In this document: piece by piece, positions 42,198-49,550 of the stretch
Numbering within the stretch: position 1 is the first letter of the stretch
How the letters are laid out: each line of letters begins with the position of its first letter
Origin: JALYXS01 sp051003795
GTDB lineage: Bacteria > Acidobacteriota > Terriglobia > Bryobacterales > Bryobacteraceae
Assembly (NCBI GenBank): GCA_051003795.1
Contig: JBPCKZ010000244.1
Span: 4,832-68,831, forward strand
DNA length: 64,000 bases
Direction of reading: 5' to 3'
Notes under the pieces: generated by a model
Told to the model about the DNA's origin: nothing
The model's database searches: none
Seen by the model: only the letters and a program-made list of their open reading frames with translations
Made by a program: the position numbers and the translations under genes

Positions 42198-43151
42198 TTA
42201 CTGCTGTTGCTGCGCCTGTTCATGCTGCCGATCGCCCTTCGGCGCGGCGATCGTTTCCTCGGTCACCAGTTCGGGAACAAGCTCGTGATCGGGAGGCAGG
42301 ATTTCCGACGGCCGCACCGTTACCGATACGGTGAGTTTGCTGGAAGCCTCCCCCTTGAACACCCCGCGCGTCGGAGGGACATCCGCATAGTCGCGTCCAA
42401 TGGCGGTGCGAATGTGACGCTCGGAAGCGAGCAGGTTATTGGTGGGATCGAAGCCGATCCACCCGGTGCCGGGCAGCCAAGCCTCCACCCACGCATGGGT
42501 GGCCCCCTCCCTGGACCGCTCCATTTGATCGCCGCTTTGGTACAGATAGCCGCTTACATACCGAGCCGGAATCGCCAAACCGCGCAGGATAGTTATAAAG
42601 ACGTGAGCGAAGTCCTGGCAGACGCCTTGCTTCGCCGCGAGCGCATCCTCGATCGGCGAATCCACCCTGGTCGCCTTGGGCTTATATTCAAATGCCCAGT
42701 ACATCGCCTCGTTTAGTTCCTTTATTAGCGACAAAGGGTCGGCGCGGCGCTCGGCGCCAATTCTCGCGGCGAGTTCGTTCAGCAGCGGACCGGACCGCGC
42801 GAAATGGCTGGGGAGCAGCATCTCATACGCCTCGGTGGGAATCCGATCGGGCGTCAGGAATTTCCAATCGCCATCGTCGAGCCGGTCGGGGAACGGCACT
42901 GGATCGAGTCCCACCAGCGCTTCGGCCGTGATGGCCAACTCCCGATGGGCGTCCGGGATATCGAAATAGTGAACGGTGTTGCCCAGCGAATCGCGGTAGG
43001 AGGAGACCCGGGCGCGCGGCTGCACCGCAAGCTCGAACGAGAAGGAGCGCTGCGCGTCTTCGCTGCGCGGGAACATGCGCGCCTCCATCATGCTCTCGTA
43101 AATGGGGGCGCTGTACCGGAAACGCGTTACATGCCGGATGGAGTAATACAT
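42198..43151 (-). CDS. Transglutaminase-like protein (second of two)
   Basis: The 317-residue protein has the N-terminal beta domain (YSIRHVTRFRYSAPIYESMM) and the transglutaminase core: AKQGVCQDFAHVFITILRGL with catalytic Cys, ARYVSGYLYQS, ATHAWVEAWLPGTGWIGFDP with His and Asp. It lies six bases after the alpha-E gene and is the third gene of the ATP-grasp/alpha-E/transglutaminase operon. The family is predicted to remove or rearrange peptide tags made by the ATP-grasp partner; the reaction is unproven. A Gln-rich tail (HEQAQQQQ) ends the protein. Confidence 0.9.
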   Translation of the reverse strand: MYYSIRHVTRFRYSAPIYESMMEARMFPRSEDAQRSFSFELAVQPRARVSSYRDSLGNTVHYFDIPDAHRELAITAEALVGLDPVPFPDRLDDGDWKFLTPDRIPTEAYEMLLPSHFARSGPLLNELAARIGAERRADPLSLIKELNEAMYWAFEYKPKATRVDSPIEDALAAKQGVCQDFAHVFITILRGLAIPARYVSGYLYQSGDQMERSREGATHAWVEAWLPGTGWIGFDPTNNLLASERHIRTAIGRDYADVPPTRGVFKGEASSKLTVSVTVRPSEILPPDHELVPELVTEETIAAPKGDRQHEQAQQQQ

Positions 43152-43157
43152 ATGGAT

Positions 43158-44120
43158 TCAGACCGCGATGGCGCGTTCAATCGGGTAGTCGATGTAGACA
43201 TCCCGGATGGCCAAATGAACGAGCTGGCATTGCCGCAAAACGTTGTCGAGCCAGGAGTGAAGCCCGCCCGTCATTATTTCATCGATATTGCTGAAGCTCA
43301 AAGTGGCGCGTAAACGGCCGGTGTGTCGCGCCAGGCGCGCGGCGGCCTTCCGCGAACCCTCGGGCAGCGCTTCCACCGCGTTCTGAATGCGCTCCACGCA
43401 AAATCGAAGCGAGTGGGGAAACACCTCGTTCAACAGCAGAAACTCGGCGACACGCTCGGCTTTGACGTCGGCCGTATAAACCTTGCAATACCCCTCGAAC
43501 GCGGAGCAACTCTTGAGAAGACCGATCCATTCCAGGTGCTCGGAAAGCTCTTCGGTCTGGCCCGGGTCGGCTGCGAACGTTCGAAAATGAACGTCCAGAA
43601 CGATGGCGAGCGCCCCCGCGCGCTCAAGATACCGGCCGAGTTGGATGAAGCGCCAACCCTGGTCGTGATTCATGGTGGAATCCGTGATGCCCTGAAACAG
43701 GTATGCGCCATCGCGAACGGCTTTAAGAAATGCATGGGGGTCGGATCGCCATTGCTCTTCCACTCCGGCGTCGCGAACGGCGTGATAGAGCCGGTTCAGT
43801 TGTTCCCACATGGCCGAACTGGCCTGCTCCCGCACCTGCCTCGCATTGTCGCGCGCGGATGCGATGCAACTCACGATCGAGAACTGGCTCTCGCTATCGA
43901 ACGCCAAGGCGTGGGCCACCGAAACGGCCGAGGGCTCGACGCCTGGCTCGACCTCCGGCATTCCCAGACTCGCGATCACGCGCGTCCACCGCTGATCGAG
44001 AGAAACGGAAGCCGAGTCGAGCATCAGATTGAGGTGCTCGTCGATCAGGGCCGCCGCGTTTTCCGCGCGTTCCAGGTAGCGGCTCATCCAGTACAAGTTG
44101 TCGGCCACGCGCGAAAGCAT
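43158..44120 (-). CDS. Alpha-E domain protein
   Basis: The 320-residue all-helical protein begins MLSRVADNLYWMSRYLERAE, the classical alpha-E start, with repeated conserved segments (ISSVISCIA-type region SQFSIVSCIASARDNARQVR, GWRFIQLGRYLERAGALAIV, NEVFPHSLRFCVERIQNAVE). These proteins always accompany a circularly permuted ATP-grasp and a transglutaminase. Function is unknown, perhaps a scaffold or carrier for the tagging enzyme. It sits one base after the ATP-grasp stop and before the transglutaminase, forming a tight operon. Confidence 0.9.
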   Translation of the reverse strand: MLSRVADNLYWMSRYLERAENAAALIDEHLNLMLDSASVSLDQRWTRVIASLGMPEVEPGVEPSAVSVAHALAFDSESQFSIVSCIASARDNARQVREQASSAMWEQLNRLYHAVRDAGVEEQWRSDPHAFLKAVRDGAYLFQGITDSTMNHDQGWRFIQLGRYLERAGALAIVLDVHFRTFAADPGQTEELSEHLEWIGLLKSCSAFEGYCKVYTADVKAERVAEFLLLNEVFPHSLRFCVERIQNAVEALPEGSRKAAARLARHTGRLRATLSFSNIDEIMTGGLHSWLDNVLRQCQLVHLAIRDVYIDYPIERAIAV

Positions 44121-44121
44121 A

Positions 44122-45585
44122 TTACTCGTGAATTACCCAAGTGTCTTTGCTGCCCCCGCCCTGGGACGAGTTCACAACCAGCGATCCGCGGCGGAGAGCC
44201 ACTCGCGTGAGGCCGCCCGGGACGATGGTGACCTTATCGCCAAACAGGACATACGGACGCAAATCGACGTGCCGCGCCTGAGCCTTGCCGTCCATGAAAC
44301 AGGGCGCGCGGGAAAGATGCACCACCGGCTGCGCGATATAGTTGCGCGGATCGGCCAGAATTCGGCGCCGGAACTCCTCCCGATCTTCGGCGCTGCTGTG
44401 GGGACCAATCAGCATGCCGTAGCCGCCCGACTCGCCAACGGCCTTCACCACCATGCGCTCCAGATTAGCGAGAACGTGAGCGCGTTGCGCGTCATCCGTC
44501 ATCAGATAGGTTTCCACGTTCTCGAGGATCGGGTCTTCGCCCAGGTAATATTTGACGATCGCCGGGACGTACGCGTACACCGCCTTATCGTCCGCGACGC
44601 CCGTCCCGACTGCGTTGCCCAAGGCGACATTTCCGGCGCGGTAGGCATTGAACAGACCCGGCGCGCCCAATCCCGAACCAGGGCGGAAGGCAAGAGGATC
44701 GATGAAATCGTCGTCGATTCGCCGGTAGATCACATCCACCCGGACGAGGCCGGCGGTCGTTCGAATGTAAACAATGTCGTCGTGAACGGCGAGGTCCCGG
44801 CCTTCGACCAGATCGATGCCCATTTGGCGGGCCAGGAACGCATGCTCGAAATATGCCGAATTGTAAACGCCGGGCGATAACAAGACAATTCGCGGATCGG
44901 CGCGCTCGCGGGGCGCGAGCGCGCGCAACGTGGAGAGCAGCGCCTGGCTGTAGTGCTCGATGGGCATCACGTCGCAACTCTGATACAGGGCCGGGAACAT
45001 GCGCTTGACGATCTCGCGCCCGGTAAGCATGTAAGACACGCCGCTCGGGACGCGAAGATTGTCCTCCAGCACGACGAACCGGCCGTCCGGCCTACGGATC
45101 AGATCGGTTCCGACGACGGTGACATACCGATCCTTGGGCACCTGAACGTTCCGCATTTCGCGCCGGTAGTGCTTGCACGTGTAGATCACCTCGCGCGGGA
45201 TCACTTGATCGGCCAGAATCCGGCATTCATGATAAATGTCGTGCAGAAACAGGTTCAACGCGGTGATGCGCTGGGTCAGGCCGGCTTCGATCTCGCGCCA
45301 TTCGGTATTCGCGATGATGCGCGGCAGCAGGTCGTGCGGAAATATGCGCTCGGTGCCTTCTTCCCGGCCGTAGACCGTGAAAGTGATTCCCTGATTCAGA
45401 AATGCCAGGTCCGCGGCCTGTTTGCGCTTGCGCAGCTCGTCGGGCGGGATCGTCAGAAGGCTGCCGTAGAGTTCGCGATAGTGCGGGCGGGGTTCGCCCG
45501 AACGGTCGAACATCTCGTCCCACGCGTCGTCGAGATCGTACCCGGCGAATGGCCCGGCGTCAAATAAGGAGGTTGGGGCAGCCAT
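44122..45585 (-). CDS. Circularly permuted ATP-grasp protein
   Basis: The 487-residue protein starts MAAPTSLFDAGPFAGYDLDD and contains FLNQGITFTVYGREEGTERI, FLHDIYHECRILADQVIPRE, VLEDNLRVPSGVSYMLTGRE, VEGRDLAVHDDIVYIRTTAG and VVKAVGESGGYGMLIGPHSS, the pattern of the permuted ATP-grasp family paired with alpha-E. Such enzymes are predicted amidoligases that form peptide-like bonds. The ATG at 45585 follows a modest GAGG-rich leader. A slightly diverged copy of its first 49 codons and of its upstream region lies at 47150-47380. Confidence 0.88.
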   Translation of the reverse strand: MAAPTSLFDAGPFAGYDLDDAWDEMFDRSGEPRPHYRELYGSLLTIPPDELRKRKQAADLAFLNQGITFTVYGREEGTERIFPHDLLPRIIANTEWREIEAGLTQRITALNLFLHDIYHECRILADQVIPREVIYTCKHYRREMRNVQVPKDRYVTVVGTDLIRRPDGRFVVLEDNLRVPSGVSYMLTGREIVKRMFPALYQSCDVMPIEHYSQALLSTLRALAPRERADPRIVLLSPGVYNSAYFEHAFLARQMGIDLVEGRDLAVHDDIVYIRTTAGLVRVDVIYRRIDDDFIDPLAFRPGSGLGAPGLFNAYRAGNVALGNAVGTGVADDKAVYAYVPAIVKYYLGEDPILENVETYLMTDDAQRAHVLANLERMVVKAVGESGGYGMLIGPHSSAEDREEFRRRILADPRNYIAQPVVHLSRAPCFMDGKAQARHVDLRPYVLFGDKVTIVPGGLTRVALRRGSLVVNSSQGGGSKDTWVIHE

Positions 45586-45676
45586 GGAAGATATTGCTGA
45601 ACCGAACTCGATTCGACGAGGAACCGATTCGCCTGGAAGTGTGTTTAAGCTAACGCGGGCGGACCGCGCATGTCAA

Positions 45677-45711
45677 GCGCGGGCAGTGCGCGGGCAGTGC
45701 GCGCCGGTAGT
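45677..45711. repeat. 11-bp tandem repeats upstream of the ATP-grasp operon
   Basis: GCGCGGGCAGT occurs twice in direct succession (45677-45687, 45688-45698) followed by a degenerate copy (GCGCGCCGGTAGT). The array lies near the left edge of the inserted DNA, about 90 bases upstream of the ATP-grasp start. The rest of the gap 45586-45970 holds the duplicated upstream region, a possible TATAGT box at 45883-45888, and no recognised gene. Confidence 0.6.
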
Positions 45712-45970
45712 GCGCTAAACGCGTGGTGATGGGGCGGATGCGCTCGGGACTAGGCGTGACAAGCCGCGGGACCGAGCTATCCCCCAAACCTGACCGTTTG
45801 CGGACATCTTGGTGTAAGATAATCGGTACGATACATCACTTTTTTCCCAAACAACGGTTGCAGAGATCTATTCGCGTTGTGATATAGTCCTGTGAAACGT
45901 GGCAATTGCCGGGTTGAATTTCAGCGAGTTTAAATTCAAGCGTAAACGATTGCCGCGCAGAGTAACTATA

Positions 45971-46318
45971 ATGAAACTCCGATCTAATCTTTTTGGAGGA
46001 GAAAGGTTACTCGAGGCTTGCTCAGTCAGCGATCCGGCTCACATCCTTCCTGAGTCTGTCGGCAAGCACGTGTCGAAGATCCAGATAGCATTGGCGATCC
46101 TTGATGGTGCACATATCGATTCTACTGATGTTTCAAGTCGACGCTATGGCCCATCAACGGCTGCTGCGGTACTGGCTTTCAAGAAAAAGCGCAACATCAT
46201 CAATCGAAGTTATCAAAGTAAGGTCGACAACATTGTCGGCAAGATGACCATCGCGGCTCTTGATGCGGAGATGTACGCGAAGGAAAACGGGACCTCCCGA
46301 CTTGGCTGGGTTTCATGA
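45971..46318 (+). CDS. Peptidoglycan-binding-domain-like protein
   Basis: The 115-residue protein contains a stretch resembling PG_binding_1 domains: VSKIQIALAILDGAHIDSTD, RRYGPSTAAAVLAFKKKRNI, KVDNIVGKMTIAALDAEMYA, with the G-x-x-T-x-x-A-V and V-G-x-x-T-x-x-A-L landmarks. It has no signal peptide. The frame is open from a GTG at 45899; the ATG at 45971 is preferred because the domain fits, though no strong ribosome site is seen. It is AT-richer than its surroundings and overlaps the next gene by four bases. Together they look like a transferred two-gene unit. Confidence 0.6.
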   Translation: MKLRSNLFGGERLLEACSVSDPAHILPESVGKHVSKIQIALAILDGAHIDSTDVSSRRYGPSTAAAVLAFKKKRNIINRSYQSKVDNIVGKMTIAALDAEMYAKENGTSRLGWVS

Positions 46319-46953
46319 GCACGCGGTCCTGCACGTTGAATCCTTCATCTACATATGCGGCATGGCCGCCGCCGTTACTCGAAACTCTATGTCGTTCTTA
46401 TATAGCTAACGGAACAACGGACTTCGGTGTAGTAATCAACTCGCTGTCGGAAGCTTTCGGGTCGGGTGAACCGTCCGATTTCAATGACGCTCTGTCAAAG
46501 GCACATGTCGGTTTCATGAAAACTGTCTATGATCGCGTGATACTTCATGCGGGACTGTGGCCCTTCGTTAACTTGTTATATTATTCCTGGAAAACGGATA
46601 ACGAGGGATTTGTGTTCAGTATCAAAGATAGCGCCACCGTGTTTTCAATGAAATCTTGGCTCGATAGTTCGCCAAGGTTCGCGCGAGATGTATCATACAT
46701 GCAATATTTCCACCAGGACCGCAAAACTCTGGGTGAGAAACTTTTCGCGCCAACCCATACATGTTGGCGTGAAGTCGTAAATGGAACTTCTGGATTACAT
46801 ATTTGCATTAGCGGTATGGGTATTTACAACAGTGGAATGCATGTCGATCCCCATCAGATCGTAGTGGCGAAGAAGGCGGACGGAACCTGCGAGTACGATA
46901 TCGTGGCTGTGATGATGCACGGGTGGGATATTAAGAAGCTTTTTGTGCCATAA
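46315..46953 (+). CDS. Hypothetical protein (212 aa), partner of the PG-binding-like gene
   Basis: The ATG overlaps the TGA of the previous gene (46315-46318). The protein shows no signal peptide and no family I recognise. Visible features are five or more Cys, an aromatic-rich middle (LLYYSWKTDNEGFVFSIKD, YMQYFHQDRKTLGEKLFAP) and a C-terminal stretch MHVDPHQIVVAKKADGTCEY with His-x-Asp-x-x-His that could bind a metal. The AT-rich, foreign-looking sequence and the coupling suggest it works with the PG-binding-like protein, for example in cell-wall recognition, but the function is unknown. Confidence 0.6.
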   Translation: MSTRSCTLNPSSTYAAWPPPLLETLCRSYIANGTTDFGVVINSLSEAFGSGEPSDFNDALSKAHVGFMKTVYDRVILHAGLWPFVNLLYYSWKTDNEGFVFSIKDSATVFSMKSWLDSSPRFARDVSYMQYFHQDRKTLGEKLFAPTHTCWREVVNGTSGLHICISGMGIYNSGMHVDPHQIVVAKKADGTCEYDIVAVMMHGWDIKKLFVP

Positions 46954-47099
46954 GCTCGTTCCGAAGGACGACGGACGGTGGACTCTTTATACATCTGCCG
47001 AACTCAGATGCAGCTTGCCGCGCCGGTCTCTTCGACGTGATCCAGGATCTCGGATAGGTACGTCTTAGGCATCGCCAACGAAACCAGGCCCGAATTTAG

Positions 47100-47292
47100 T
47101 CGCTGGCGATGATGCGTTTCGGCACTTTGCCCACCGGGATCTGCAGTCCGGCGGGATCGTCAGAAGCCTGCCGTGCAGTTCGCGATAGTGCGGGCGAGGC
47201 TCGCCCGAACGGTCGAACATCTCGTCCCACGCGTCGTCGAGATCGTAGCCGGCGAACGGACCCGCTTCAAATAAGGAGGTTGGGCCAGCCAT
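47100..47292 (-). pseudogene. Chimera of the ATP-grasp 5' end and the propeller 3' end
   Basis: On the minus strand, codons from the ATG at 47292 give MAGPTSLFEAGPFAGYDLDD and on, matching the first 49 residues of the ATP-grasp protein with four substitutions. Near 47145 the sequence switches to a copy of the last 45 bases of the YVTN propeller gene (compare 47100-47145 with 47454-47499). No functional product is expected. The order matches the junction of a tandem duplication of the segment between the two genes. Confidence 0.8.
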
Positions 47293-47450
47293 CGGAGCGT
47301 ATTGCGAACCGGACCTACTGGACCAAACGATCGATTCGACTCGGAACCGCTTCGGCACCAGGAAGTGTGTTCAAGCTACCGCAGGTGATCCGCTACCCAT
47401 GTGTGCCGCTTGGATTTCTTCAGAAGTGAGATGCGGGCAAGAGCCCGGCG
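47293..47450. other. Duplicated ATP-grasp upstream region before the propeller gene
   Basis: This 158-base stretch resembles 45586-45670 upstream of the true ATP-grasp gene (shared CGATTCGA, CGGAACCG and GGAAGTGTGTT-CAAGCTA blocks, with an indel of about 16 bases). It then ends in TCAATCGCTGG, which is the propeller stop region. No gene is present. It shows that the gap between the two genes was once short. Confidence 0.6.
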
Positions 47451-48440
47451 TCAATCGCTGGCGATAATCCGTTTCGGCACCTTGCCGACCGGGATCTGCC
47501 GCAGTTCCTTATGGGTCGCGACATCGAGCACCGAAACCGAATTCGATCCGGCGTTCGAGACGTAGCAGCGCCGATTGTCGGGTGTAAACGTCAGCCAGTC
47601 CGGGCCGCGGCCAACCTTGGTCGTGCTCAACAGCCGGAGATCGGGCATTGAAAAAACTGACACGGAATTATCGAGCAGGCTGTTGACCCAGAGCGTTTTG
47701 TGGTCCGGCGCGATGCCGATTCCATGCGAGTAGGTGTCCGGAATCAGCGGCTTGGCCCCCGGCGGCCCATCGGGCAATAGAACTTTGTCGACGACCTTGC
47801 GCGCGGCGTAGTCCACAACCGCGAAGCCGTGCAGCTTCGAGAGCTGAACGAACAGACGCACCGGCGTTCCATTGGAGTCCGCATCGATCGCCAAAGGACG
47901 CGGAACGCCGCCCAATGGAATTTCAAATTCGGGCTTCTCGCTCTCAATCCCCACCGCCGTGAGCTTACTATCGTCCATCGACGTGGCAATCATGTATTTG
48001 CCATCGGGCGTCGCGTACACGTTGTGCGGACCGCGGCCGACCTCCACGCTTTTGACTTTTTCGAGAGAAGCCGTGTCGATCAAATCGACAACCGATTCCC
48101 CGCGGATGCAAACGTAAACGCGGCGCCCATCGGGCGTGATCGCGACATTGTTGGGGCGCCTTCCAATCGGGATGCTGCGCAAAATCTTACCGCTCTTGCG
48201 ATCCACCACGTCGAGCAGGTCCTTGCTTTCGCTGCTGACGTAAAAGCGCGTCTTATCGCGCGAGGGAACGATGCCGTGCGGGTTCGCGGAAACGGCTATG
48301 TTCGCGACAACTTTGTCGAGAGCGGGATCGATTACGGAGATGTGGTCGTCGTCGCTGTTCGCGACGTAAATCTTAACCGGGGCGGCAGTCGTCAACGCGA
48401 TCCACGGCATCAAAACGAACGAAAGCGGAAGTAAGCGCAT
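47451..48440 (-). CDS. YVTN-type beta-propeller protein, exported
   Basis: The 329-residue protein has a signal peptide (RLLPLSFVLMPWIALTTAAP) and seven YVTN-like repeats, for example KIYVANSDDDHISVIDPALD, RFYVSSESKDLLDVVDRKSG, RVYVCIRGESVVDLIDTAS and RCYVSNAGSNSVSVLDVATH. It is probably a periplasmic or secreted propeller of unknown role, common beside cytochrome genes. Its 3' end is duplicated at 47100-47145. It is divergent from the following gene by 56 bases. Confidence 0.85.
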   Translation of the reverse strand: MRLLPLSFVLMPWIALTTAAPVKIYVANSDDDHISVIDPALDKVVANIAVSANPHGIVPSRDKTRFYVSSESKDLLDVVDRKSGKILRSIPIGRRPNNVAITPDGRRVYVCIRGESVVDLIDTASLEKVKSVEVGRGPHNVYATPDGKYMIATSMDDSKLTAVGIESEKPEFEIPLGGVPRPLAIDADSNGTPVRLFVQLSKLHGFAVVDYAARKVVDKVLLPDGPPGAKPLIPDTYSHGIGIAPDHKTLWVNSLLDNSVSVFSMPDLRLLSTTKVGRGPDWLTFTPDNRRCYVSNAGSNSVSVLDVATHKELRQIPVGKVPKRIIASD

Positions 48441-48496
48441 GTGCGATTACTATATCCGATCCCGCGTTCGACTTAAACTGATGGTAGGAAGGGTGA

Positions 48497-49156
48497 GTGC
48501 GGATATTGGGTTTTGTCCTGATCGGGTTCGGATTCGCCGGTTGGGGCGCGGAGACGGTAAATTTCGATATCGCGAAGGCCGGCGCGATTCCTCCCGGCTG
48601 GACAGCCGCGATGACGCATCGGGGCGGCGCGGCGCTATGGGTAGTTCATCCCGACGCAACCGCCCCGAGCCGTCCGAACGTGCTTGCCCAGGTTTCCACG
48701 AATCCCGCGAAATACCGGTTCCCTTTGGCGATCTTCGATAAAGTGATTTGCAAGAACGGGGATCTGAGCGTCAAATTCAAACTGGTCGGCGGCAAGGACG
48801 AGCAGACGGCGGGCCTGCTGTGGCGTTACCGGGATCAGAATAACTACTACTTTGTCCGGGCTAACGCGGCCGAGGACAACATCGTGCTGTTCCGGTTGCA
48901 AAACGGAAAGGCGGAGCCGGTCGCTCCCGTGGGGACGAAGCCGGAAACGTTCGGCGTGCGGCACAGGATTGCGGAGGGCGAGTGGAATACGCTGAAGGTG
49001 GTCTTCCGCGACAAGCGCTTCACCGTATATTTCGACCACCGCAAGGTTTTCGATGCCGAAGATGGAACGTTCCAGCAGCCGGGCAAGACGGGGCTTTGGA
49101 CGAAGGGCGATACCATCGCCTACTTCGACGATTTCCGTATCGATAAAAAAAATTGA
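48497..49156 (+). CDS. Exported concanavalin-like (DUF1080-type) protein
   Basis: The 219-residue protein has a signal peptide (RILGFVLIGFGFAGWGAET) and one beta-sandwich domain: DLSVKFKLVGGKDEQTAGLL, YRDQNNYYFVRANAAEDN, EWNTLKVVFRDKRFTVYFDH and GLWTKGDTIAYFDDFRI. This is the 3-keto-disaccharide hydrolase/LamG-like pattern. The start is a GTG at 48497 after GGAAGGG. It is convergent with the cytochrome operon. The substrate is unknown. Confidence 0.75.
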   Translation: MRILGFVLIGFGFAGWGAETVNFDIAKAGAIPPGWTAAMTHRGGAALWVVHPDATAPSRPNVLAQVSTNPAKYRFPLAIFDKVICKNGDLSVKFKLVGGKDEQTAGLLWRYRDQNNYYFVRANAAEDNIVLFRLQNGKAEPVAPVGTKPETFGVRHRIAEGEWNTLKVVFRDKRFTVYFDHRKVFDAEDGTFQQPGKTGLWTKGDTIAYFDDFRIDKKN

Positions 49157-49208
49157 GCTTTTCCGGTTTCAACCGCCTCGGGCCGCGATGCGGCTTGTCG
49201 GCGATTCC

Positions 49209-49526
49209 TTACTTCTTAAACGTACGAATGTAGGCGACCACGTCGTCCGTCGCACCGGACACAGCGGTAACTGGCTTCATCTTGCCTTTGCCCTTGGTGA
49301 TAATTTCGCTGAGATCGGAGTCGCTCATCGATTGAACCGCCGATGAGCCCAAGTCTTTCATATCCGCCTTCATCATCTTGGCTATCGCCGGATTGGGCGC
49401 GCCACTCGCTCCGTGGCAAGATTTGCACGATTTGTCATAAGCGGATTGGCCGGCTTTTGCATCAGCCGCAAAGGACGTGACTGTCGAGGCGGTGAGTAAG
49501 AATAGTGCCGATAGGGTCGTTTTCAT
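49209..49526 (-). CDS. Small periplasmic cytochrome c, monoheme
   Basis: The 105-residue precursor has a signal peptide (MKTTLSALFLLTASTVTSFA) and one heme site, CKSCHGASG, followed by ALSD-type helices (LSEIITKGKGKMKPV) with an axial Met in KMKPV. It resembles class I cytochromes used as soluble electron shuttles. It is the last gene of the six-cytochrome operon, 24 bases after the NapC-like gene, and AAAGGAG precedes its ATG. It may carry electrons between the membrane cytochrome and the decaheme conduit. Confidence 0.9.
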   Translation of the reverse strand: MKTTLSALFLLTASTVTSFAADAKAGQSAYDKSCKSCHGASGAPNPAIAKMMKADMKDLGSSAVQSMSDSDLSEIITKGKGKMKPVTAVSGATDDVVAYIRTFKK

Positions 49527-49550
49527 GTCGGATTCTCCTTTGAAGTAATT

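Noticed and set aside
45883..45888. TATAGT as a -10 box for the PG-binding-like gene
   Set aside because: The only -35 candidate (TTGCAG) lies 19 bases away, too weak to list as a separate feature.
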